A stretch of 64,000 bases of DNA from assembly GCF_004104375.1 (NCBI RefSeq), contig NZ_QOVM01000001.1:1-64000 (forward strand). The letters are read 5' to 3'. Positions 35,941 through 43,741 of the stretch are shown here, in pieces. The stretch's first letter is position 1, and each line of letters opens with the position of its first letter. Below the pieces are notes generated by a model. It made no database searches. It worked only from the letters and a program-made list of their open reading frames with translations, and was not told the DNA's origin. The position numbers and the translations under genes are program-made. The stretch is from Leeuwenhoekiella aequorea. Its GTDB lineage: Bacteria > Bacteroidota > Bacteroidia > Flavobacteriales > Flavobacteriaceae.

Positions 35941-37878
35941 TTAATTAGGAATTTTAATCAAAGCCTTAAAACCATTGCCCTGTTTAGATTCAAAACTAAT
36001 GCTTCCTCCTATGGCTTCTATACGCTTTTCTGTAATGAAGAGTCCATTTTTCTCAATTTCAGAAATATCAATCCCTACACCATTATCTAAATACCGAATT
36101 TCAAGTTCGTTTGCCTGCTGCTTCAGGTTTAAAGTAACAAGTTTAGCTTTGCTGTGTTTACTCATATTGATAAACAACTCCCGTAAGACTTTATAAAGAG
36201 TTATTTTGGTCACATTGCTCAGGGATTGCCAGGGTATATCTTTACCACCCACAATAAGCAGCTGTGTTTCTTCTGGTTTTTGAGAATTCAGCATAGCATA
36301 AAGGACCTCCTTAAAATTTGCACCGGTATCCACGGCGTTAATTTCACGCGAAAAATCCCGACTTTGTTGATAGAGCTCATCAAGCTCGTCGAGTATTTTT
36401 TCAGGATCGGCTTTACTCTGCACCAATAGCATCAAGTGATGTAAACCTGCCCCAAAATCATCGTGTAACCGTTGTGACAAAGCCGCTTCTGTAGCGTAAG
36501 AAGCCTCAACACGATCTGCCCGGTTTTGGGCTTTTAAGCGTTTAACGCGTTGTCTATTTGAATAATAACCAATTGCTAACACAGAGGCTAAGAAAACTGT
36601 ACCTCCAAGAAACCAATATCTCATATTACGTTCTTGAATAGCTTCTAGCTCGGCTTCCGCATTTTCTTTTTCTAGCCTTAGTATTGATTCCTGTTTTATT
36701 TGATCATCATATTTGTATTTGGCAAACTGAGTTTTTACTTTAAGCTCTTGCTTATAGAGACTATCTTGTAAAAAGATGTAACGGTTGTGTATTTCTACAC
36801 GATCAGGAAACAACTGCATCAGGTGTTTCATGGCATCTTTTTCTGCCCTTGGAACTCTAATCGTTTTTGAAAGTTGAATTACGGAGTCAAAATAACGGGC
36901 AGCCCGTTGGGGTTCTATCTTGCTGTAAAACTCGCCTAGATGTGTATAGCTAGAAAGCAAGCCACGCTTATCACCTGCTTGTTTACGCAAGTATAATGGC
37001 TTTAAAAAAGAATTTTTTTTAATTGGTTTGTTAGATAACCAGTTTGCGTATGCCAAATTATCTAAAACACGAGCGTGTTGAGAACTTTCTATTTTTAATG
37101 AGGAACTCTCTAATATTTCATTTAAGAGTTTAGCTGCTCTAAAAAATTCACCATTATCTATATAAGTTACTGCTAAGTTATTTTTAATACTTAACCCATT
37201 CTCTTCACTTTCAGTCAAAGCTATAGCTTTTAAAAAGTATGTTTCAGCATCTTTATAATTAAAGAGTTTACGATGGTTTGTTCCTAAAGTACTGAATGCA
37301 GAAGCTGTTTCATTTTTACTCTTTTCTCCAAAATATTGCAAAGCTTCAGTTAAGGTTTCTTTACTTCCAAAAAAATCGCTTTGAGCTTGCTGAATATTAG
37401 CCATATTCAACAAATTTTTTCCGATCCAACTACTATCTTTCTCTCGTTGATAATAAGTCTTAGAGCGATTGTAACGTACAAAAGCACTATCGGGTATTTC
37501 TGCTATTATCTCGTAGTAATATCCCATTAAGTAGTTTTGCTTGGCTAATACTAACTCATTTTGAAACTGCTTAGGTATTCGGCTCAAAACTTTATCATAC
37601 TTGATAAGACTATCATATTGTCCTAACGAAAGATGCAACCAGTTTTTTTGATATAAAATTTTCGGTAATAAAGTATCAGATGGGATAGTACTGACTAATT
37701 TAAACGCCTTTTCTGTCAATTCATATTGTGCGTTTAAAGCTAAATCTGCATTTTTCGATTCTTCAAAATATTTAAGTGTACTGTCTATACGAGTGGTTGG
37801 TGTACTTTGCAAACTTCTCTGCTTTCCTGTGCAAGAAATCAGTAGAATATAAATGAGTAAGAGTAGCGTTTTCTTCAA
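35941..37878 (-). CDS. TPR-repeat sensor histidine kinase, lipid-anchored
   Basis: A 645-aa sensor kinase. Lipobox LISC (Cys16) begins the protein. Residues about 20-400 are tetratricopeptide repeats, presumably periplasmic. A membrane segment lies near 417-437 (YWFLGGTVFLASVLAIGYY), then a coiled coil and a HisKA_3-like dimerisation helix with phospho-acceptor His in SQRLHDDFGAGLHHLMLL. The C-terminal HATPase has LRELFINMSKHSKAK (N box) and RYLDNGVGIDIS (G1 box). The kinase looks intact, but its expected response regulator directly downstream is a pseudogene, so it is now an orphan. It is preceded by a small lipoprotein gene. Confidence 0.9.
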   Translation of the reverse strand: MKKTLLLLIYILLISCTGKQRSLQSTPTTRIDSTLKYFEESKNADLALNAQYELTEKAFKLVSTIPSDTLLPKILYQKNWLHLSLGQYDSLIKYDKVLSRIPKQFQNELVLAKQNYLMGYYYEIIAEIPDSAFVRYNRSKTYYQREKDSSWIGKNLLNMANIQQAQSDFFGSKETLTEALQYFGEKSKNETASAFSTLGTNHRKLFNYKDAETYFLKAIALTESEENGLSIKNNLAVTYIDNGEFFRAAKLLNEILESSSLKIESSQHARVLDNLAYANWLSNKPIKKNSFLKPLYLRKQAGDKRGLLSSYTHLGEFYSKIEPQRAARYFDSVIQLSKTIRVPRAEKDAMKHLMQLFPDRVEIHNRYIFLQDSLYKQELKVKTQFAKYKYDDQIKQESILRLEKENAEAELEAIQERNMRYWFLGGTVFLASVLAIGYYSNRQRVKRLKAQNRADRVEASYATEAALSQRLHDDFGAGLHHLMLLVQSKADPEKILDELDELYQQSRDFSREINAVDTGANFKEVLYAMLNSQKPEETQLLIVGGKDIPWQSLSNVTKITLYKVLRELFINMSKHSKAKLVTLNLKQQANELEIRYLDNGVGIDISEIEKNGLFITEKRIEAIGGSISFESKQGNGFKALIKIPN

Positions 37879-37955
37879 AAAAGTTTTTAGCTAAACTACT
37901 ACAAAAAGAGCTATACCTCGTGGTACAGCTCCTATTTATTAAGACTCAAATTCAT

Positions 37956-38123
37956 TTAATCTCCCATACCTTCAGGAGGCGGAGGTGGAGGTGTTATTTG
38001 TTCATCATCTCCCTCAGTGGCCTGAGTTCCTTTAATTAAACTTTCTTCATAAGCGTCTGCACTGCAAGAGGTAACCACCCCGTTTAAGGCCACAATAAAT
38101 ATGGCTATTATAATTTTTTTCAT
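37956..38123 (-). CDS. Small proline-rich lipoprotein upstream of histidine kinase
   Basis: A 55-aa predicted lipoprotein. It begins MKKIIIAIFIVALNGVVTSC with lipobox Cys20, continues with an acidic stretch (TEGDDEQIT) and ends in six consecutive prolines followed by EGMGD. It lies 77 bp ahead of the histidine kinase on the same strand and is probably part of the same transcript. It might be a ligand or accessory of the TPR kinase; this is only position-based. Short length makes the call less certain, but the signal peptide and lipobox are clean. Confidence 0.65.
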   Translation of the reverse strand: MKKIIIAIFIVALNGVVTSCSADAYEESLIKGTQATEGDDEQITPPPPPPEGMGD

Positions 38124-38501
38124 CTTTTTAAGATTTGGAATTAGACAAAGAGGTGGCCGTCCGAGATTTCCCCAGCATTTGCTTTACAGCCACCATTGAG
38201 TTTTGGAGTACTCCTGTTGATTTTTTGGAAAGTGGAAATCTTATGCAGCAGCTTTAAGCTACTTTCCAATTGGCTTAAGCCACTGCATTATAGATTTCCG
38301 TAAGAATGCTTGTTCTAGAAAAGCTATGTTAGCAACACATAGCAGCAAGTATTCTCTGGGACAAAGTAAAGGGAAGATGAAAGAGTAGTTGCAGACAGAC
38401 AACAGACAGGTTTTAGACAGCTAATGGACACCCCGTAAAAACAAGGGTTCACAATGGGTCTGTCTAAAAGTTGTCTACATATTATTTGTATTTTTGATAA
38501 G
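38124..38501. other. Divergent intergenic region with inverted repeats
   Basis: 378 bp between the small lipoprotein (minus) and a membrane protein gene (plus). It contains an imperfect inverted repeat GGAAATC...TATGCAG (38234-38248) / CTGCAT...GATTTCC (38283-38299), a hairpin GCTATGT (38323-38329) / ACATAGC (38337-38343), direct GACAG repeats around 38391-38420, and the 10-bp inverted repeat described separately. No gene is supported here. Confidence 0.6.
38411..38496 (+). promoter_or_regulatory. Inverted repeat and -7 box upstream of the membrane protein gene at 38502
   Basis: TTTTAGACAG (38411-38420) and CTGTCTAAAA (38460-38469) form a perfect 10-bp inverted repeat with a 39-bp spacer. 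It is followed by a -7 box TATTTTTG (38489-38496) 5 bp before the ATG at 38502. The layout suggests a regulated, nearly leaderless promoter. Confidence 0.45.
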
Positions 38502-39275
38502 ATGGATGAACGATTAACTAAAAAAATTGTTGAAGAAGTATTTGAAAAAGCCAAAACAAAATCGGCTTCACATAGCAAACATGCTTTATCCAAACAGGTT
38601 GAATTAGAATCCAGATTGAGTTATAGAACTCTTGAGCGAACCTATAATAAATTCATAACCAAAACCCGAGATCTAGATTATGCTCCAAATTCAGATAGTA
38701 TTGATGAATTCTGTATTTATTTGGGATATCAAAATTATGCTGATTATGTCTCAAAAAAATCAGTTAAAACCACACCTTCTCAAGATTCTACATTAGATAT
38801 ATCAAAGCCTACTGAAACAGCAAAACCGACATCTAAAAGGAAATTACAATTTTTGGTTATTGCTGCCCTAGTTATAATTTGTATAGCTATCGCTGCACAT
38901 ATGAATTACAACAGTATAGGTTTAAAAAATACAAAATCTGGAGCCTGTATGACATGGAATGGGGGTAGTTATGAAAAAATTTCCTGTTCCGAAAAACCCT
39001 ATTCTAAGTTCGGCACACCTATAGAACCTTATGATGACACACGACTAAAAAATTTTAAGCGTATTAAAGTGAATATGGCTACTCCTTTTTTTGCTGAAGA
39101 AACTGACAAACCACTTATCTGGTATTATAAAACCGATGAAGAAACGATTGAATACTATACTGCTCCTGGAGTTCATCCGGTAAATGGGAAAACTCTAAAA
39201 GCCGTGACGAAATATATTATACAGAAGTATGTCCCACTACATCAAAACTGGGAGTCATCTTTTCTAATAGAATAA
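38502..39275 (+). CDS. Predicted single-pass membrane protein with N-terminal helical domain, unknown function
   Basis: The chosen start is ATG 38502 (MDERLTKKIVEEVFEKA, 257 aa), just behind a -7 box; an in-frame ATG at 38454 lies upstream of it. Residues 1-90 form a helical domain with LSYRTLERTYNKFI and FCIYLGYQNYADYV. That pattern recurs in flavobacterial proteins and looks DNA-binding-like, but I cannot name a family. One membrane segment lies near residues 117-136 (FLVIAALVIICIAIAAHM). The C-terminal ~115 residues, presumably outside, contain two cysteines (GACMTWN, ISCSEKP). This could be a membrane-bound regulator or anti-sigma-like protein. It ends about 70 bp before the element boundary. 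Confidence 0.6.
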   Translation: MDERLTKKIVEEVFEKAKTKSASHSKHALSKQVELESRLSYRTLERTYNKFITKTRDLDYAPNSDSIDEFCIYLGYQNYADYVSKKSVKTTPSQDSTLDISKPTETAKPTSKRKLQFLVIAALVIICIAIAAHMNYNSIGLKNTKSGACMTWNGGSYEKISCSEKPYSKFGTPIEPYDDTRLKNFKRIKVNMATPFFAEETDKPLIWYYKTDEETIEYYTAPGVHPVNGKTLKAVTKYIIQKYVPLHQNWESSFLIE

Positions 39276-39346
39276 GCTTGGTTTTTTAATGAACAATCCG
39301 TCAAGTGTGTCAAAAACTTTAAATTTTCAAATTGCGTGCAAATAAA

Positions 39347-39379
39347 AAGGGTTTCGAGAGCAAAACTCTGGAAACCCTT
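39347..39379 (-). terminator. Terminator of the interrupted tRNA-Ala gene
   Basis: Stem AAGGGTTTC (39347-39355) / GAAACCCTT (39371-39379), extended by AGAG / CTCT inside. Read on the minus strand it is followed by TTTTTATTT. It directly adjoins the 3' end of the tRNA half and terminates in the tRNA direction. Confidence 0.8.
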
Positions 39380-39380
39380 G

Positions 39381-39422
39381 TGGAGAAGATCGGGCTCGAA
39401 CCGACGACCTCTTGACTGCCAG
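39381..39422 (-). tRNA. 3' half of tRNA-Ala(GGC), element attachment site
   Basis: On the minus strand the sequence runs anticodon loop CTGGCAG, stem TCAAG, variable loop AGGTC, T-arm GTCGG-TTCGAGC-CCGAT, acceptor CTTCTCC and discriminator A. The loop gives anticodon GGC (Ala), and U at position 70 fits the G3-U70 identity pair of tRNA-Ala. The 5' half is absent: the bases before the loop do not pair with TCAAG. The break lies exactly at the anticodon loop, a known crossover position of tyrosine recombinases. This is therefore an att half-site, not a working tRNA. The complete gene is expected at the other end of the element. Confidence 0.8.
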
Positions 39423-39570
39423 GTTTTCTTTAACACTTCTCTAACTATTAAAAATCGATATAATTTATTGATTTTCAGGTTTCTAATAATTTTTGATATT
39501 ATAACATATCACTTGATATCAAAGAATTGCGTGCAAATTGCGTGCAAATTTTTTTACTAATTTTAAGGAT

Positions 39571-40791
39571 ATGAAGACCAGTTTAGTCCTTTCCTTAGAC
39601 ACACGAAGATCGAAAAAAGATGGCACATATCCTATCATTTTGAGATTGACTCATGGCCGAAAAACAACATCAATTGCCATGGGGTTTTCTGTACTTAAAT
39701 CGGAGTGGGATGATCGCAAGAAAAGGGTAAAAAGATCGTATAAGGGAGTAACTTCTATAAATAGATTGAATACCCTTTTGGCCAAAGAAAAAATTGATGC
39801 GATGGATATCATCAATAAGCTTCAAGATAAAAAACGTTTACACCGTATGGGAATAATGCAATTAAAAGATCTGATTGCAACAAAATCGCATTATGAATCC
39901 TTTTTTAAATTTGGAGAGCGCGTCATTGAAGAAATGAAAGAGATGAAACGCTTTGGAAATGCGGAGGCTTATAATCAAGTACTCAAAGCGATTAGAAAAT
40001 TTATGAGTGGCAGTGATTTAACGTTTAATGAAATCAATTATGAATTTCTGGTAAACTTTGAAAAGCATCACCTTTCAAAAGAAGGAAATTCAATTAACGG
40101 TGCTGCTTCCTATCTTAAGGGAGTACGCGCTATCTACAATAAAGCGATTAAGATGGGATACGCCGAAAAAGATGGGCATCCGTTTGAGTTTTATACCATT
40201 CGCACCACCCCTACAGCCAAAAGAGCTTTAGATATCGAACACTTAAAGAAAATCATCAACCTGGAATTAAAACCGGGTCACCATCTTTTTGATTATCGCA
40301 ATTATTTTGTCTTGTCTTATATGCTTTACGGTATCTCCTTTATAGACCTGGCTTATTTAAAAATGGAAAATATAATCGATGGGCGTTTAAAATTTAAGAG
40401 AAAAAAGACCGGTAAACTGTATGACATTAAACTGTTTCCTCAACTGGAAGCGCTTTTAGCACATTACACTGTTGGAAAAAGAAAGAGCGATTATATTTTT
40501 GATATCATCTTTAGAAACGATCCAGAACTCGCCTATAAGGATGCAAAATGGGAGCGTTTACGCTATAATAAAGGTCTAAAGGAACTTGGTGAGCTCTGCG
40601 GGATTGAAACCCGTTTAACGTCTTACGTCTCCAGACACAGTTTTGCGACGCAAGCGATGCTGCACAAAGTGCCTGTGGTGGCGATTTCTGCAATGCTTGG
40701 GCATAGCAAGTTGAGCACGACTCAAATTTATTTAAAGGATCTGCCTAATAATATTCTAGATGAATATAATGTGTTAATACAATCTACTTAG
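39571..40791 (+). CDS. Tyrosine recombinase / integrase of the element
   Basis: A 406-aa site-specific integrase of the Bacteroidota phage-integrase type. The start ATG 39571 (MKTSLVLSLDTRRSKKDGT) is preferred; an upstream in-frame TTG at 39538 falls within the 13-mer repeats. An N-terminal arm-binding domain is followed by a SAM-like core-binding domain (about 100-200) and the catalytic domain. Catalytic residues: Arg and His in YVSRHSFATQ, His in AMLGHSKLSTTQ, and the nucleophile Tyr in TTQIYLKDL. It lies 148 bp from the tRNA half-site. A second, decayed copy of its 3' end lies at 55786-56078. Confidence 0.93.
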   Translation: MKTSLVLSLDTRRSKKDGTYPIILRLTHGRKTTSIAMGFSVLKSEWDDRKKRVKRSYKGVTSINRLNTLLAKEKIDAMDIINKLQDKKRLHRMGIMQLKDLIATKSHYESFFKFGERVIEEMKEMKRFGNAEAYNQVLKAIRKFMSGSDLTFNEINYEFLVNFEKHHLSKEGNSINGAASYLKGVRAIYNKAIKMGYAEKDGHPFEFYTIRTTPTAKRALDIEHLKKIINLELKPGHHLFDYRNYFVLSYMLYGISFIDLAYLKMENIIDGRLKFKRKKTGKLYDIKLFPQLEALLAHYTVGKRKSDYIFDIIFRNDPELAYKDAKWERLRYNKGLKELGELCGIETRLTSYVSRHSFATQAMLHKVPVVAISAMLGHSKLSTTQIYLKDLPNNILDEYNVLIQST

Positions 40792-40803
40792 AAAATCCAA
40801 ACT

Positions 40804-40840
40804 AAAATAACCCTAACAAGAATATTCTTAGGGTTATTTT
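40804..40840. terminator. Bidirectional terminator between integrase and the glucan operon
   Basis: Perfect 13-bp stem AAAATAACCCTAA (40804-40816) / TTAGGGTTATTTT (40828-40840). It closes both the integrase gene and the convergent polysaccharide utilization operon. Confidence 0.88.
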
Positions 40841-40860
40841 AATCACATATTGGATAACGC

Positions 40861-42306
40861 TTAATAAACCAAGCTTTGAATACTATGGGCTGGTATTTCT
40901 AAAGTAGTTTCAGCTCCTTGGATATACAGTGAATACGATAAATTCTCATCAGTTTTATTCATCACCACCGTCACATAAGAACCATCTATATTTTCAAAAC
41001 TTGTACTCATTAGCACACTTCTACTTACTGCAGAACTAAGACGTTTAGCTTGTTGTTTTATGAATTTTGAAAAATGACCTATGTAATAATATGATGGTGT
41101 ATAAATTAATTCACCGGTTGTCGTGTCTGCGTGAATAGGAGCAAAACAAAAATTCCCCACATGATTGGGCCCGCCGTTTTGATCCAAAAGAATATTCCAG
41201 TCTGTCCAGGCTACCGTCCCATTGTTAAAATCGTGAATCATTTGCTCGCCATAACGCTCACCATTAGGCCAATATTGATATCTGGAAGCATCAAACTTTT
41301 CAATGCAACCTTCTGTAAACATGAGCTTTTTATCAGGAAATGCTTCATGCACACGGTTTACATTCTCGTATAAAGGTTCGGCACCGGTCCAAGTTTCATA
41401 CCAGTGAAAGCCGGTACCCCACGCATATTTTGATGCTTCAGGATCTTCAAAAATCACATTAGAGCGGTTTACCATAAGATCTCGATTATGATCCCAGACG
41501 ACTATATTTTTAGCTCCTAAGCCTTCTTTTTCTAGGGTTGGCCCAAGATAGTCTTTTAAGAAATCGCGCTCCTCTTCGGCAGAATAAATACAGGATTCCC
41601 AAGTTTGCGTCGCCATAGGTTCGTTTTGAATTGTAAGCCCCCATATAGGCATTCCTTCAGCCTCATAAGCTTTTATAAACTTAGCGTAATAATTTGCCCA
41701 ATTTTGACGAAATTCCGGCTTTAACTTTCCGCCTTTCAGCATAGAACCGTTTGTTTTCATAAATGCCGGCGGACTCCAGGGACTCACATAAAGTGTCAAT
41801 TTTCCACCTGCAGTTTGGGTTGCTCTTTTAATCATTGGGATGCGGTATTGCTGATCGTGAGCTATAGAAAACGTGTTTAAATCTGCATCTCCTTCTTCCA
41901 CATAGGTATAACTTTCCTTACTAAAATCGGAACTGTGAATTGTGGTTCGCAATAACGAATAACCGATGCCTTTTTCAGAATCGTAATACGCATCTAGCAA
42001 GTGTTGTTGTTGTTCTTTTGGTAGTCCTGCAAAAATTTCGGCACTTGCATCAGTTATTGCACCACCAATTCCTAAAATATTTTGAAAGGTTTTCTTCGGA
42101 TTTATAAATAACGAGATTTCGGTTTCTAAAGGTTGTGTCGCTTCTTTAAATTGAGCCGTTCCGGTTATAGATAAACGAAGATCTGTATCTTTTGAAGTTG
42201 TATAGATCTTGATTTCTTTGTTTGAAAAATCGGCATCTTGAGCATTCACGGTCAATGTGCTTGCACAAAGAAATAAGACTCCTAAATAGTATAAATAATT
42301 TTTCAT
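40861..42306 (-). CDS. GH30-family glycoside hydrolase (glucosylceramidase-like)
   Basis: A 481-aa secreted enzyme with a cleavable signal peptide ending near TLTVNAQD. GH30 catalytic residues: acid/base Glu in LTIQNEPMATQTWE and nucleophile Glu in KKLMFTEGCIEK. The (beta/alpha)8 core is framed by a beta-sandwich whose end (SLYIQGAETTLEIPAHSIQS) is present. Of the three GH30 proteins here it is the most different, resembling the glucosylceramidase-like subgroup that includes exo-beta-1,6-glucosidases of marine laminarin loci. It is the last gene of the operon, 14 bp after the next GH30. Substrate is inferred. Confidence 0.92.
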   Translation of the reverse strand: MKNYLYYLGVLFLCASTLTVNAQDADFSNKEIKIYTTSKDTDLRLSITGTAQFKEATQPLETEISLFINPKKTFQNILGIGGAITDASAEIFAGLPKEQQQHLLDAYYDSEKGIGYSLLRTTIHSSDFSKESYTYVEEGDADLNTFSIAHDQQYRIPMIKRATQTAGGKLTLYVSPWSPPAFMKTNGSMLKGGKLKPEFRQNWANYYAKFIKAYEAEGMPIWGLTIQNEPMATQTWESCIYSAEEERDFLKDYLGPTLEKEGLGAKNIVVWDHNRDLMVNRSNVIFEDPEASKYAWGTGFHWYETWTGAEPLYENVNRVHEAFPDKKLMFTEGCIEKFDASRYQYWPNGERYGEQMIHDFNNGTVAWTDWNILLDQNGGPNHVGNFCFAPIHADTTTGELIYTPSYYYIGHFSKFIKQQAKRLSSAVSRSVLMSTSFENIDGSYVTVVMNKTDENLSYSLYIQGAETTLEIPAHSIQSLVY

Positions 42307-42320
42307 AATTCGTTTTAAAA

Positions 42321-43724
42321 TTAAAGTACCAGCGTCCCTACATCTCCAGCAGCAAGAGCAACCAATACATTTGAATCTTTTCTTTTTACCTCAACTGTTT
42401 TAGTTTCGTTAGACGTATTTTGAAGTATAACTACCGTTTTACCTTCCGGAGTTTTAAAAGCAACATTAGGAATATCACTCGTTGCGTTAGAATCGATACG
42501 CAACGAACCCGCAGGAACAAATTTTGATGCTTGCCCTATTATATAGTAGGCTGGCTCACGGGTAACAGTATCTCCTTCTAGGGTAACAGCACCTAAGCAA
42601 CGATCACAACCGCCACGATCTGTATGTGGCTCTTGATTTTTATCGGCAGCTAAATTCCATTCTAAAACGGTTTTACACCAGTTTCGGGTAGCTCCAATAA
42701 TTAAATTTTCGGTATGCCATGCCATTTCCTGTGCAAAATTACCGGGAGCTCCCACCCACTGTTCTGTGAAGTATAAATTCTTATCAGGATGCGCGTCATG
42801 AACTTGCATTAAGGCATCAATTTCTCCACCGTACAAATGAAATGCCGAGCCATCAACATACTTTGCAGTTTCGGGATCATTTAAAATAGAGATGGGATAA
42901 TCAGGCCGATCTGCATTGTGATCGTACAAAAGTATTTTTGTTTTAATACCTTCTTTTTGAAATGCAGGACCCAAGTGATTTTTTATAAATTCTCCCTGTT
43001 GTGGCGCTTTCATTAAAAGGCTGGGATTATTACCGGGATGCAAGGGTTCATTTTGAATGGTAACTGCATCTATAGTAATACCTTCAGCATGCATCGCTTT
43101 AATATATTTTATAAAATAAGCCGCATACACTTCGTAATATTCTGGCAACAAACTTCCGCCTCGCGTATCGCCGTTATCTTTCATCCAAACCGGTGGAGAC
43201 CACGGCGAACCTAAAATCTTGATGTCGGGGTTTATACTTAAAATTTCTTTTAAAACCGGAACTAAGTGCAGGGTATCTTGAGCCAACGAAAACTTTTCAA
43301 GATTCTCATCTGTTTCTCCCTTCGGAAGATCATCATATGAAAAAGGAGCTGCATCAAGGTCTGAAGCGCCAATACTCAATCGTAAATAACTTACTCCCAG
43401 TTCGTCTTTTGCAAAAAGTTCGTTTAATAATTCAGCCCGAGCAGAATCGCTCATCGTATGGATATGCATCGCGCTACCGCCTGTCAACGTGTATCCAAAA
43501 CCATCCATAGTTTGATACGTAATTGAATCGTTAACCACGATGGTCTCATCAACCAGAGTAGTATCTAGAGTTTGGGAAGGGATTTCACGCTTTTCTAGCA
43601 ATGCGGTTTTATCTAAAGAAGTAATCCAGATTTCAGCGGTTTCTGTTTTTTTCTCTGATGTTTTACAACTCTGAAAAATGCAGAATAGGCTAAAAAGCAG
43701 GTAGGGGTATTGATTAAATTTCAT
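42321..43724 (-). CDS. GH30-family glycoside hydrolase, lipoprotein
   Basis: A 467-aa lipoprotein (lipobox FQSC, Cys20), so probably on the outer membrane surface. Catalytic acid/base Glu lies in VTIQNEPLHPGNNPS and nucleophile Glu in NLYFTEQWVGAPG. Substrate-site elements YTLTGGSAMHIH and GSPWSPPVWMKDNGD are shared with the GH30 at 45503-46987; the two are clear paralogues. Likely an endo- or exo-acting beta-1,6-glucanase. Located 14 bp upstream of the third GH30 gene and 17 bp after GH5. Confidence 0.92.
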   Translation of the reverse strand: MKFNQYPYLLFSLFCIFQSCKTSEKKTETAEIWITSLDKTALLEKREIPSQTLDTTLVDETIVVNDSITYQTMDGFGYTLTGGSAMHIHTMSDSARAELLNELFAKDELGVSYLRLSIGASDLDAAPFSYDDLPKGETDENLEKFSLAQDTLHLVPVLKEILSINPDIKILGSPWSPPVWMKDNGDTRGGSLLPEYYEVYAAYFIKYIKAMHAEGITIDAVTIQNEPLHPGNNPSLLMKAPQQGEFIKNHLGPAFQKEGIKTKILLYDHNADRPDYPISILNDPETAKYVDGSAFHLYGGEIDALMQVHDAHPDKNLYFTEQWVGAPGNFAQEMAWHTENLIIGATRNWCKTVLEWNLAADKNQEPHTDRGGCDRCLGAVTLEGDTVTREPAYYIIGQASKFVPAGSLRIDSNATSDIPNVAFKTPEGKTVVILQNTSNETKTVEVKRKDSNVLVALAAGDVGTLVL

Positions 43725-43741
43725 TTACGATATCACTTAAT

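Larger units (their letters stand above)
39331..39549. repeat. Three copies of ATTGCGTGCAAAT around the attachment site
   Basis: The 13-mer ATTGCGTGCAAAT occurs at 39331-39343, 39526-39538 and 39537-39549 (the last two overlap by two bases), all in the same orientation. They flank the tRNA half and lie just before the integrase gene. They could be arm-type binding sites for the integrase or an excisionase. Confidence 0.6.

Noticed and set aside
38324-38593. 89-codon minus-strand open frame at the start of the membrane protein gene
   Set aside because: It overlaps the inverted-repeat promoter region and the beginning of a better-supported plus-strand gene, and shows no family pattern.
39381-39422. 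Functional tRNA gene
   Set aside because: Only the loop and 3' half are present; the sequence before the loop cannot form the anticodon stem, and no 5' half is found nearby.
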